From: Acidobacteriota bacterium
GTDB taxonomy: Bacteria; Acidobacteriota; Vicinamibacteria; Marinacidobacterales; SMYC01
Length of the DNA stretch: 20,910 nt
Assembly (NCBI GenBank): GCA_029263435.1
Contig: JAJCXL010000212.1
Span: 1-20,910 of the forward strand
Reading direction: 5' to 3'
Position 1 is the stretch's first letter. Each line of letters starts with the position of its first letter. Below the pieces are notes generated by a model. That model was not told where the DNA came from. It searched no databases and saw only the letters and a list, made by a program, of their open reading frames with translations. A program made the position numbers and the translations under genes. This document shows, piece after piece, positions 7,447-13,047 of the stretch.

Positions 7447-7477
7447 GGGGTGGGGCCTCGTTTGAAGGCTCCACCCC
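7447..7477 (+). terminator. Strong hairpin downstream of the DUF2911 gene
   Basis: GGGGTGG at 7447-7453, a G-U pair, GCCT at 7455-7458, a 7-nt loop, then AGGC at 7466-7469 and CCACCCC at 7471-7477 form a 12-bp stem. No T-run follows, so it is not a textbook intrinsic terminator, but its place 17 bp after a stop codon favours a terminator or 3' end stabiliser. The following stretch 7478-7579 has no gene or further element I can support. Confidence 0.6.
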
Positions 7478-7579
7478 AACGCGACCACGACCCAGGATGA
7501 CCTACACCCCCGTCTCCGGCCTTTCGTTCCTCCGGCCCAACCCCTGGTACATTCGACGGCATGGCCCTCTATCTTGCGG

Positions 7580-7607
7580 TTGATATCGACCAAACTTACA
7601 CTATACT
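7580..7607 (+). promoter_or_regulatory. Strong sigma-70-type promoter of the small membrane protein gene
   Basis: TTGATA at 7580-7585 and TATACT at 7602-7607 with a 16-nt spacer, each one mismatch from consensus (TTGACA, TATAAT). This is the best housekeeping promoter in the window. Transcription would begin near 7614, at the foot of a small stem (ACACC 7614-7618 with GGTGT 7625-7629). Confidence 0.65.
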
Positions 7608-7617
7608 GAACTTACAC
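7593..7617 (+). repeat. Tandem 9-bp direct repeat flanking the -10 box (operator candidate)
   Basis: AACTTACAC occurs at 7593-7601 and again at 7609-7617, 16 bp apart start to start, with the TATACT -10 box exactly between them. The first copy fills the spacer and the second covers the predicted transcription start. This placement is what a repressor binding tandem half-sites would need; the regulator is unknown. Confidence 0.5.
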
Positions 7618-7658
7618 CTCCGGGGGTGTCATTCCCGGATTTCAGGAGTGTAGAGCTC

Positions 7659-7847
7659 ATGTTGAGTCCGATGTTTTGGTTGAGTTTTCTTGGTGTTTTT
7701 CTCATTTTGGCGTGGCTTTCCGACGCGGTGTTGTCGCTCTCCGAGCTCGACGTACGCAAGGTGCGCCGGCCGGCGTCCAAGCCCAGACTGGTGAAGGTTT
7801 CGGTGCCGGAATCAGCGTTTCGGTCCGACTGGAAGAAAGCCGCCTGA
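7659..7847 (+). CDS. Small one-helix membrane protein of unknown function
   Basis: A 62-residue protein: a hydrophobic helix at about residues 4-22 (PMFWLSFLGVFLILAWLSDA), a short acidic linker and a basic tail (VRKVRRPASKPRLVKV) ending with SDWKKAA. I do not recognise it. The ATG at 7659 is preceded by AGGAG with 10 nt spacing; an in-frame GTG at 7626 would add 11 residues but lies inside the leader hairpin. It has a strong promoter of its own, stands between hairpins, and converges on the AAA ATPase gene. Its reality is supported by promoter, ribosome binding site and a coherent membrane segment, but there is no homology evidence. Confidence 0.6.
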   Translation: MLSPMFWLSFLGVFLILAWLSDAVLSLSELDVRKVRRPASKPRLVKVSVPESAFRSDWKKAA

Positions 7848-7851
7848 CTGA

Positions 7852-7881
7852 CCGCCTGACCGGATGCCGCCTGACCGGATG
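7852..7881. repeat. Perfect 15-bp tandem duplication after the small membrane protein gene
   Basis: CCGCCTGACCGGATG occurs twice head to tail at 7852-7866 and 7867-7881. A shortened related unit CCGCCTGAC starts at 7840 and overlaps the stop codon of the upstream gene. Each unit carries TGAC, so the array supplies stop codons in several frames. It lies in the convergent gap before the AAA ATPase gene, probably a slippage product. Confidence 0.7.
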
Positions 7882-7905
7882 CCACGCCGGAACGGTTTCA
7901 GACCG

Positions 7906-9063
7906 TCAATGGTTCGTTTCGGACTTCGCGACTTTGACGGAGCGTGCGACCACCGCGCTATCCACGAGATCGTCGAACTCTTGCTGACTATCCGCCGGGT
8001 TCGGGCTCGGACTCGTTACCGTGCTTCCTTTGAGGGACTTCAGCCATTTGCGGATTTTGGGGCCGCCGTTGACGTCTGGCTCCGATGCCGGCGCGACCCC
8101 GGCCGGTGCCGCCCGTTGAGCCGACGGTGCGACGCCCCCCGCTTCGAGGCTCTCCAGCTTGCGAATCACGGTGTCTAATTGCGCGGCCATCTTCACGAGC
8201 AAGTTGCCTTCGAGGCCGAATCCACCGCTTTTTTGTTCGACGGCATCGTCTCCCACCGGCTTAAGGTTCAAGTCCGCGACAGCTTGGTCGACGTGGGGTG
8301 CTTTAAGGACCTGCTGCTCCTCGACGTAGCCGATGAGGAGTGTCCGCTCGCACACGATGTTGACGAGTCGCGGAATGCCGCGCGAGGAGTGGTGAACTCT
8401 TTCGACGGCCTCGGGCGAGAACATGTCCGGGTTCGGAGCACCGACCACATCGAGGCGATGTTTGATGTAAGCCCCGAGCATTTGTAGGTCATACGGTTCC
8501 AACCAGCAGCGCACCACGGCGCGCTGACTCAGCGACTCGAAGTCGGGCGTCTGGAACTTGCGCTCCAGCGAGGGCAGGCCTGCCAGGATGATCTCGACCA
8601 GCTTTTGCCCTTTGTGCTCGAGGTTCGTGAGCAACCGGAGCTCCTCGAACTGCCCATCCGTGAGACCCTGGGCTTCGTCGACGAGAACGACGACCGTCTT
8701 GCCCGCGGTGAGCTGGCCGCGCAGGAAGATATCCATATACTGCGAAACGCTGTCGGTCGAATCTTGTGGCTTGAAGGGGATCAGAAGCGCCCGTGCGACT
8801 TGGCGGATCAGGGAGGCTTCACCGACCGCGATGTCGGAGAGGAACACACCGCTCAGATCTCTAGAGAAGCTCCGCAAAAGCCTCAAGAGTAGGGTGGTCT
8901 TGCCGGTTCCGGGCTCGCCGAGAAGTAATGCGAGGCCTTGGCGCTCTTCGATGGAATAGCACAGCTCGTTCTGCGCAACCTGATGGGCGTCACCGTAGTA
9001 ATACGCCGGATCGTGCGTCAGTTTGAACGGCTTGTCTTTGAATCCGTAATGCTGAAGATACAT
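7906..9063 (-). CDS. ExeA/GspA-like AAA ATPase
   Basis: A 385-residue cytosolic P-loop ATPase of the ExeA/GspA/MshM type, proteins that work with secretion, pilus or exopolysaccharide assembly machines. The N-terminal signature MYLQHYGFKDKPFKLTHDPAYYYG is typical of the family. Walker A is GEPGTGKT at 49-56 and Walker B VVLVDEAQ at 125-132, followed by RLLTNLE and a sensor-type segment IILAGLPSLE. A lid domain with RGIPRLVN spans about 210-265. After residue 270 come a possible short coiled coil (LVKMAAQLDTVIRKLESLE) and a low-complexity Pro/Ala tail; no peptidoglycan-binding domain or membrane anchor is visible. The ATG at 9063 is chosen because family similarity begins there; a 32-residue upstream extension is low-complexity. 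TAGATA lies 8 nt before the ATG. No secretion genes are adjacent, so the partner machine is unknown. Confidence 0.85.
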   Translation of the reverse strand: MYLQHYGFKDKPFKLTHDPAYYYGDAHQVAQNELCYSIEERQGLALLLGEPGTGKTTLLLRLLRSFSRDLSGVFLSDIAVGEASLIRQVARALLIPFKPQDSTDSVSQYMDIFLRGQLTAGKTVVVLVDEAQGLTDGQFEELRLLTNLEHKGQKLVEIILAGLPSLERKFQTPDFESLSQRAVVRCWLEPYDLQMLGAYIKHRLDVVGAPNPDMFSPEAVERVHHSSRGIPRLVNIVCERTLLIGYVEEQQVLKAPHVDQAVADLNLKPVGDDAVEQKSGGFGLEGNLLVKMAAQLDTVIRKLESLEAGGVAPSAQRAAPAGVAPASEPDVNGGPKIRKWLKSLKGSTVTSPSPNPADSQQEFDDLVDSAVVARSVKVAKSETNH

Positions 9064-9070
9064 TTTGTAC

Positions 9071-9085
9071 CTATCTAACAGATAG
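9071..9085. promoter_or_regulatory. 15-bp inverted repeat over the ATPase -10 region
   Basis: CTATCT-AAC-AGATAG is a perfect 6-bp inverted repeat. Read on the minus strand its right arm contains TAGATA, which sits 8 nt before the ATPase ATG and could be the -10 box. A dimeric repressor bound here would block the promoter. It could also be chance, because the arms are short. Confidence 0.4.
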
Positions 9086-9179
9086 CTCGAGCAAAGGCAC
9101 GTTAAGTGTTGCGGGGAACTACGATTGTAACCTAAGGGCGGGTATCCGTAAAACCCCACATGTCGGTTCCAATTCCCGG

Positions 9180-9208
9180 GGAACTTTCGGCTGCTTGGCG
9201 CGTTCTAA
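9180..9208 (+). promoter_or_regulatory. Sigma-E-like ECF promoter upstream of an ECF sigma gene
   Basis: GGAACTT at 9180-9186, a 17-nt spacer, then TCTAA at 9204-9208. This matches the classical RpoE/ECF promoter form (GGAACTT, N15-17, TCnnA). It ends 10 bp before the likely start codon of the ECF sigma factor, which implies autoregulation and a leader of only a few nucleotides. Confidence 0.65.
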
Positions 9209-9218
9209 CCCATTGAAA

Positions 9219-9788
9219 ATGGTGATGGTCGGTGACGACGCTCTCATGCTCCGCACGCAGGCGGGGGACCGGGACGCCTTTGCCGCTTTGATTGATCGCC
9301 ACAAGCACAAGCTCGTCAACTACTTGACGGCGATGGCGCGTGATAGGGACCGTGCCGAAGAGATCGCCCAAGACGCGTTCTTGAAGGTATTCCAGCACCG
9401 CGACGTCTACGAGGAGAGGGGCCAGTTCGCGCCCTATTTGTATCGAATCGCCACGAATCTCCTGCGATCCGAGGACCGCAAGAGTCGCCGCCGCGAAGTG
9501 TTGCTCGGTATGTTCTCTGCCCGTCGCAATGGCCACAACGGAGTCCGTCCGAGCCAGGAAGCGCAGCTACTCCACGGTGAGCTGTGTGGCCACTTGGAGC
9601 GTGCGATCGCGGCCTTGCCCCTACGCTTTCGTTCGCCGCTGTTGTTGCGCGAGATCGAAGGGTGGTCGTATCGAGACATCGCGAGCGTGCTGGATTGTCG
9701 CGAAGGCACCGTCAAGTCTCGGGTTCACCGAGGGCGCGAGAAGCTTCGGACCCTCTTGACGCCCTATTGGAATGGAGGTCGAACATGA
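9219..9788 (+). CDS. ECF-type RNA polymerase sigma factor (RpoE-like)
   Basis: A 189-residue group 4 sigma factor. Region 2 spans about 20-90: FAALIDRHKHKLVNYL, DRAEEIAQDAFLKVFQH and GQFAPYLYRIATNLLRSEDRKSRR. Region 4 is at about 128-180: IAALPLRFRSPLLLREIEGWSYRDIASVLDCREGTVKSRVHRGREKL with the helix-turn-helix. The linker (about 95-120) is Arg/Gly/Asn-rich. The ATG at 9219 is preferred because family similarity starts at VGDDALMLRTQAGDRDAF; ATG at 9225 is an alternative, and neither has a strong ribosome binding site. It is preceded by an RpoE-type promoter and followed by an ATGA-overlapping gene for a membrane-anchored protein and then an exported PDZ protein. The set has the architecture of an envelope-stress response module. 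Confidence 0.92.
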   Translation: MVMVGDDALMLRTQAGDRDAFAALIDRHKHKLVNYLTAMARDRDRAEEIAQDAFLKVFQHRDVYEERGQFAPYLYRIATNLLRSEDRKSRRREVLLGMFSARRNGHNGVRPSQEAQLLHGELCGHLERAIAALPLRFRSPLLLREIEGWSYRDIASVLDCREGTVKSRVHRGREKLRTLLTPYWNGGRT

Positions 9789-10210
9789 GCACGATGCGAG
9801 ACGAGGATGTCGGTCCGCTCCTCAAGGAGCTTCCTCGACACCAGGCCTCGTCTGATTTCACGGAGCGCGTGATGGGACGGCTCGACCACGAGCCCTCGAG
9901 GTCGCGACCCCCACGGCGTCGACTCGCGTGGGTGGCGGCCGCGGTGCTGGTGGTGGGGACGGTCGCGTTCACCAGCCACACCCTCAGACAGCGAGAAGAG
10001 CGCCGCCTCGCTGAGACGCGACTCGAGGAGATGCGCCGCGAGTATCGCGCTCTAGAAGCGGAGCTCGAGCAGTTGCGCTCGCTGACCTCCGACGTCGAGC
10101 CCGTGCTGGAGCTCGGAGGTACTGACGAGCTGGATTTCATTTTCGACGGAAGACGGTTTGCGGAGCGTTCAGGTGCGCGAGCGGAGCCCGTCTCTCACAC
10201 CACCCGGTAA
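9785..10210 (+). CDS. Membrane-anchored anti-sigma candidate with periplasmic coiled coil
   Basis: A 141-residue protein whose ATG overlaps the sigma-factor stop (ATGA at 9785-9788), with GGAGG just upstream. The cytoplasmic head (1-46) contains VGPLLKELPRHQASSDFTERVMGRL, a pattern seen in zinc-less anti-sigma-like proteins encoded beside ECF sigma factors. One membrane helix follows at 48-63 (AWVAAAVLVVGTVAFT), then a charged heptad region at 68-100 (RLEEMRREYRALEAELEQL), probably a periplasmic coiled coil, and a tail with GGTDELDFIFDGRR. It lacks a zinc anti-sigma motif (HxxxCxxC). Function as the cognate inhibitor of the sigma factor is inferred from overlap and topology. The coiled coil could pair with the helical C-terminus of the next gene product. 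Confidence 0.8.
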   Translation: MSTMRDEDVGPLLKELPRHQASSDFTERVMGRLDHEPSRSRPPRRRLAWVAAAVLVVGTVAFTSHTLRQREERRLAETRLEEMRREYRALEAELEQLRSLTSDVEPVLELGGTDELDFIFDGRRFAERSGARAEPVSHTTR

Positions 10211-10237
10211 CAGCACTACATTAAAAGGAGTCGAACC

Positions 10238-10966
10238 ATGAGATTGCATCGAATCGTGAGCGGGGCATTAGCGGTGTCCCTGTGTGCTATAGCCGCATCG
10301 TCGGGGGCCCAACAAGCACCGGCGCAAGGCGAGCGGGTCCATCGATCGGTTGCGAAGGTCGTCGTGCGCGGGATGGGCCGGGGTTTCATCGGGGTACAGG
10401 TGCTACCTCTGACGCCGGAGCTTCGCACGCATTTCGGCGTGCCCGAAGATCTCGGCATCTTGGTGTCCAGCGTCGAAGACGGGGGGCCGGCAGACACGGC
10501 GGGCATTCGCGTCGGGGATATCCTGAGCGCGGTCGATGGTGAGAACGTCGAGGGAGCCATGTCGTTGTCGTCGGCCATCCGAGGAAAGAAAGAGGGCGAA
10601 AGCGTCATGGTGGAGCTCTATCGAGACGGCGGTCTTCAGAGCTTCCCGGTCGTTGTCGGAGAGCGCGATCGGAGGGTGTTCGACTTCGGCGGCGACTACA
10701 CGTTCCGCACCGAAATGCCGGGTCACGACGTCTTCATTGCGACCGACGGTCTGCATCTCGATGACGAGGCGCGCGAAGCGATGCAAGACGCCATGCGCGA
10801 GCTGGGAGACAGGTTCGATAGTGCGGAGTGGCAAGAACGACTGCAACGCTTCGAGCAGCTGGACTTCTCCGCCATTCAGGAGCGAATGAAAGAGGTCGAA
10901 AAGCGACTCCACGAGCTCGAGGAAGAGCTCGAAGAAAGCTTCGAGAAACGAAAAGACGGCATCTAG
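10238..10966 (+). CDS. Exported PDZ-domain protein with C-terminal coiled coil
   Basis: A 242-residue protein with a signal peptide (LVSLC-type core, cleavage near SSGAQQA, residues 20-27). One PDZ domain at about 48-140 carries the carboxylate-binding loop GRGFIGVQV, then VSSVEDGGPADTAGIRVGDILSAVDGENV, close to HtrA/DegS-type PDZ domains. There is no trypsin-like or other protease domain. From about 172 the protein is strongly helical and charged, ending with MKEVEKRLHELEEELEESFEKRK, a coiled coil. AAGGAG lies 6 nt before the ATG, and the gene is 27 bp after the anti-sigma candidate, so it belongs to the same operon. A role as periplasmic sensor or co-factor of the sigma/anti-sigma pair (binding unfolded C-termini) is inference. 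Its stop is 9 bp from the stop of the convergent activator gene. Confidence 0.85.
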   Translation: MRLHRIVSGALAVSLCAIAASSGAQQAPAQGERVHRSVAKVVVRGMGRGFIGVQVLPLTPELRTHFGVPEDLGILVSSVEDGGPADTAGIRVGDILSAVDGENVEGAMSLSSAIRGKKEGESVMVELYRDGGLQSFPVVVGERDRRVFDFGGDYTFRTEMPGHDVFIATDGLHLDDEAREAMQDAMRELGDRFDSAEWQERLQRFEQLDFSAIQERMKEVEKRLHELEEELEESFEKRKDGI

Positions 10967-10975
10967 GATTCCGGC

Positions 10976-12487
10976 TCAACGGTGGCGTCTGAACGCCTCG
11001 ACCCTTGCTTTGACGGTGCGTCGGTCGAGGCCGAGCCGCCGCGCCGCTTCGAGATAGCTTCCACTGACGTCATAAACAGCGGCGCAGTACCGCTCGATGA
11101 GCTCGTCCGCGGTAAGGGCGGTCGCGGCGAGATCGATCATGGCGTCTTCGGACCCATTCGAAGGAGGCTTGGGTCGATAGTCTTTGCGGATCACGACGTT
11201 TCGAACGCATTGCTCGAGCTCTCTGACGTTACCGGGCCAGGCATAGCGGGGATCGAGATGTCGGCGCATCCACGCGCCGACCTCCTCCGCGACCGCTTCG
11301 GCTTCGTCGTCGTCGCCTACGATGCGTTTGGCGATAAACAGCACGAGGTCTCGAAGATCGTCCGGCGCGTCGTCGAGCTGCTCTCGGAGCGAGGGCGTCG
11401 TGATGAGATCCGAGCACAACCGGTAATAGAGGTCCTCTCGGAAACGCCCTACTTTCATTTCCGCGTCCAGGCGTCGATTGGTGGCGGCGACAATCTTGCC
11501 CGAGAAGCGCTGTGAGCGGGTGTCGCCCAGGGGTTGGAACTCGCGGTTCTGAACCACTCGGAGAAGTTTGACCTGAAGCTCGGGAACGAGCTCCGCGATC
11601 TCGTCGAGAAAGATCGTGCCTCGGTCCGGACACATGGACAGCCATCCTTTGCGGTCGGTGACGGCGCCGGTGAAAGAGCCTCGACGGTGCCCGAAGAGCT
11701 CCGACTCGATGAGCGAGGGGGCCAACGCGGAGAGATTGAGGGGGAAGTAGGCGTCGCGAGGTTCGTGCTCGAAGCGTCGAAGCCTCGCATCGAAAGGAAC
11801 GTAGCGCGCGAGTCCGATCGCGCGCGCGACGAGCTCTTTGCCTGTCCCCGAAGGTCCGGTCACGAGCGTCGCGACGTCCGCCATCTTCGCGTAGAGCACG
11901 CGTCGGTAGCGTCTCGGATCGTGCGTGAAGATCGACTGCCAGACCGAGCCTCGCAACTTTGCCGCGGGTGCCGAGGTGCCGATGATCGAGTCGAAGATGT
12001 GACAAAAGGCGCGCCGTTGTTGAAACAAGAACGCGAACCAGTGAGCGATCGCGTGCTCGCCTCGCGCGGCCTCGAGAGGCAGCCCACGGAGATAGGCGTG
12101 GGCGTCGGCGGCGAACGCGTCGAAGAAGCTCACGTTGCATCCGCCCATGGCGCGGTCGAAGTCGCGCGCGTAACGATGGTAGAGGACTTGGAACACGAGC
12201 TCCTCGTAGAGCTGAGATTCACTCGGAGAGGGACGTTCGAGCCCACCGACGCGCGAGCATAGCTGGCTCACGAGAGCTTCCGCCCGCGCCGCCAGCGTCG
12301 CGACGTTCGCATTCTCGCGCCCGAGCGCGCCCCGCTCGACAGCACTCGGCACAAAGGCTTCGCCGAGGATGCCCCGCTCGATAGCGATGCGCTCCGGTAG
12401 AAACGGATTGCAGCTCGCGAGCGCGGATAAGCTGCGAGCGAGACGCTCTTGCTCCGGGGTCATCCAATCGTGGCTCGTCATGTACAT
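10976..12487 (-). CDS. Sigma-54-dependent transcriptional activator (bEBP) with novel N-terminal domain
   Basis: AAA+ enhancer-binding protein that opens sigma-54 promoters, 503 residues from the ATG at 12487 (ATG 12481 is an alternative). Walker A GPSGTGKE is at about 211-218. The sigma-54 contact loop reads GSFTGA (usual GAFTGA, essential Phe-Thr kept) at 270-275, Walker B IFLDEIAEL is at 292, and sensor and finger motifs KIVAATNRR and FREDLYYRL follow, then WPGNVRELE. A Fis-type helix-turn-helix closes the protein (GSYLEAARRLGLDRRTVKARVEAF). An unusual insert of about 20 residues follows Walker A. The first 190 residues are not a receiver, GAF, PAS or FHA domain by eye; they are helical with conserved-looking NPFLPERI and VSFFDAFAADAHAYL. 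The gene is divergent from PadR-ADOP, with a sigma-54 promoter in the gap. The effector is unknown. Confidence 0.92.
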   Translation of the reverse strand: MYMTSHDWMTPEQERLARSLSALASCNPFLPERIAIERGILGEAFVPSAVERGALGRENANVATLAARAEALVSQLCSRVGGLERPSPSESQLYEELVFQVLYHRYARDFDRAMGGCNVSFFDAFAADAHAYLRGLPLEAARGEHAIAHWFAFLFQQRRAFCHIFDSIIGTSAPAAKLRGSVWQSIFTHDPRRYRRVLYAKMADVATLVTGPSGTGKELVARAIGLARYVPFDARLRRFEHEPRDAYFPLNLSALAPSLIESELFGHRRGSFTGAVTDRKGWLSMCPDRGTIFLDEIAELVPELQVKLLRVVQNREFQPLGDTRSQRFSGKIVAATNRRLDAEMKVGRFREDLYYRLCSDLITTPSLREQLDDAPDDLRDLVLFIAKRIVGDDDEAEAVAEEVGAWMRRHLDPRYAWPGNVRELEQCVRNVVIRKDYRPKPPSNGSEDAMIDLAATALTADELIERYCAAVYDVSGSYLEAARRLGLDRRTVKARVEAFRRHR

Positions 12488-12528
12488 GTAATGCGCAAAC
12501 CGAGGCAAGGTTGGATCAAGGACCGGAT

Positions 12529-12566
12529 GACCTGTCAGGGTCGCGGGAACGTTTGTTCAGAGAACA
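12529..12566. promoter_or_regulatory. Cluster of inverted repeats upstream of the sigma-54 promoter (UAS candidates)
   Basis: Three small inverted repeats lie here: CCTG-T-CAGG at 12531-12539; GAAC-GTTT-GTTC at 12547-12558; and TGTTC-AGA-GAACA at 12554-12566, the last two sharing a half-site. Their centres lie about 72, 55 and 47 bp before the predicted sigma-54 start. They are candidate binding sites for the Fis-type domain of the divergent activator, though closer to the promoter than most enhancers. Confidence 0.45.
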
Positions 12567-12580
12567 GCTCCGATCGCCGA

Positions 12581-12596
12581 TGGCACGCGCCGTGCA
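12581..12596 (+). promoter_or_regulatory. Near-consensus sigma-54 (-24/-12) promoter
   Basis: TGGCACGCGCCGTGCA matches TGGCACG-N4-TTGCW at every fixed position except the first T of the -12 element. The invariant GG (12582-12583) and GC (12594-12595) are correctly spaced. It points toward the PadR-ADOP genes, with a start expected near 12607, and lies 94 bp from the divergent sigma-54 activator gene. Confidence 0.75.
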
Positions 12597-12612
12597 ACTC
12601 GACCGGTTGGAT

Positions 12613-12667
12613 CGCGCGGCGAGAAGCTAATCCGTGTTGCCCCTAAACCCCCACTTTTCGTCGCGCG
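12613..12667 (+). other. Long stem-loop in the sigma-54 leader RNA
   Basis: Arms at 12613-12626 (CGCGCGGCGAGAAG) and 12654-12667 (CTTTTCGTCGCGCG) pair over 14 bp with two G-U pairs (12619/12661 and 12623/12657) and enclose a 27-nt loop that is C-rich in its second half. On the opposite strand the wobbles would be A-C mismatches, so the fold favours + strand RNA. The stem begins about 6 nt after the predicted sigma-54 start. It could be a regulatory leader, a small RNA or a 5' stabiliser. Confidence 0.5.
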
Positions 12668-12712
12668 TTCCCCTCGCACCATACGGCGAAGCTCGCGCCC
12701 TGGTGGCCTGAT

Positions 12713-12739
12713 TTGACCCTATGTAGAAAAGCATATAGT
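12713..12739 (+). promoter_or_regulatory. Proximal promoter and putative operator of the padR-ADOP operon
   Basis: TTGACC at 12713-12718 and TATAGT at 12734-12739 with a short 15-nt spacer. The -10 box ends 8 nt before the PadR ATG, so a transcript from here would be leaderless or nearly so. TATG at 12720-12723 and CATA at 12732-12735 form an inverted repeat with 8 nt between, inside the promoter, suitable for PadR autorepression. ATGTAG at 12721 is a start-stop pair. Confidence 0.5.
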
Positions 12740-12747
12740 GTGGCCTC

Positions 12748-13047
12748 ATGCGGTTGACTTATAACGGCGCGCTCGTGCTGCAGGCTCTGGTCAAAGGCCA
12801 TGTCTACGGCTTCGAGATCATGGACTTCACCGGCCTTCCCAGTGGGACGACCTACCCGATCTTGCGGCGATTCGAAGAGGGCGGGCTCGTGCGGTCGCGC
12901 TGGGAGAGCCCCAAAGTGGCGAAGAAGGATGGCCGACCTCGGCGTCGCTTCTACGTGCTGACGCCGGAAGGGCACCGTGCGCTGGAAGCGGCGGTCGAAC
13001 GGTTCGAAGCCCACCAGAGAATTTTCGAGACCGAGCCCACGCCGTGA
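12748..13047 (+). CDS. PadR-family transcriptional regulator
   Basis: A 99-residue winged-helix repressor of the short PadR class. LVLQALVKGHVYGFEIMDFTGLPSGTTYPILRRFEEGGLVRSRWE is the classical PadR helix-turn-helix, and GRPRRRFYVLTPEGHRALEAA is the wing and start of the dimerisation helix. Such regulators commonly precede ADOP-type permeases in Acidobacteriota and usually repress the adjacent transporter. There is no ribosome binding site; the start follows a -10 box by 8 nt. The stop TGA shares its last base with the permease ATG (TGATG), so the two are translationally coupled. The ligand is unknown. Confidence 0.92.
   Translation: MRLTYNGALVLQALVKGHVYGFEIMDFTGLPSGTTYPILRRFEEGGLVRSRWESPKVAKKDGRPRRRFYVLTPEGHRALEAAVERFEAHQRIFETEPTP

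Noticed and set aside
7561..7653. 30-codon open frame starting ATGGCCCTC, 7 nt after TACATT
   Set aside because: It spans the strong TTGATA/TATACT promoter and the tandem repeat, has no ribosome binding site, and its product shows no coherent pattern.
12547..12558. GAAC-N4-GTTC, like a Gram-positive-type LexA box
   Set aside because: The full consensus flanks are missing and neither neighbouring gene is an SOS-type gene; more likely part of the activator site cluster.
12546..12573. GGAACGT-N16-TCCGA, resembling an ECF promoter
   Set aside because: The -35 has a mismatch, TCnnA is weak, and the GGAAC is better explained by the overlapping GAAC/GTTC inverted repeats; kept only as a remote possibility.
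12634..12711. 25-codon GTG frame in the leader between the sigma-54 promoter and PadR
   Set aside because: No ribosome binding site; it overlaps the right arm of the stem-loop and has random-looking composition.
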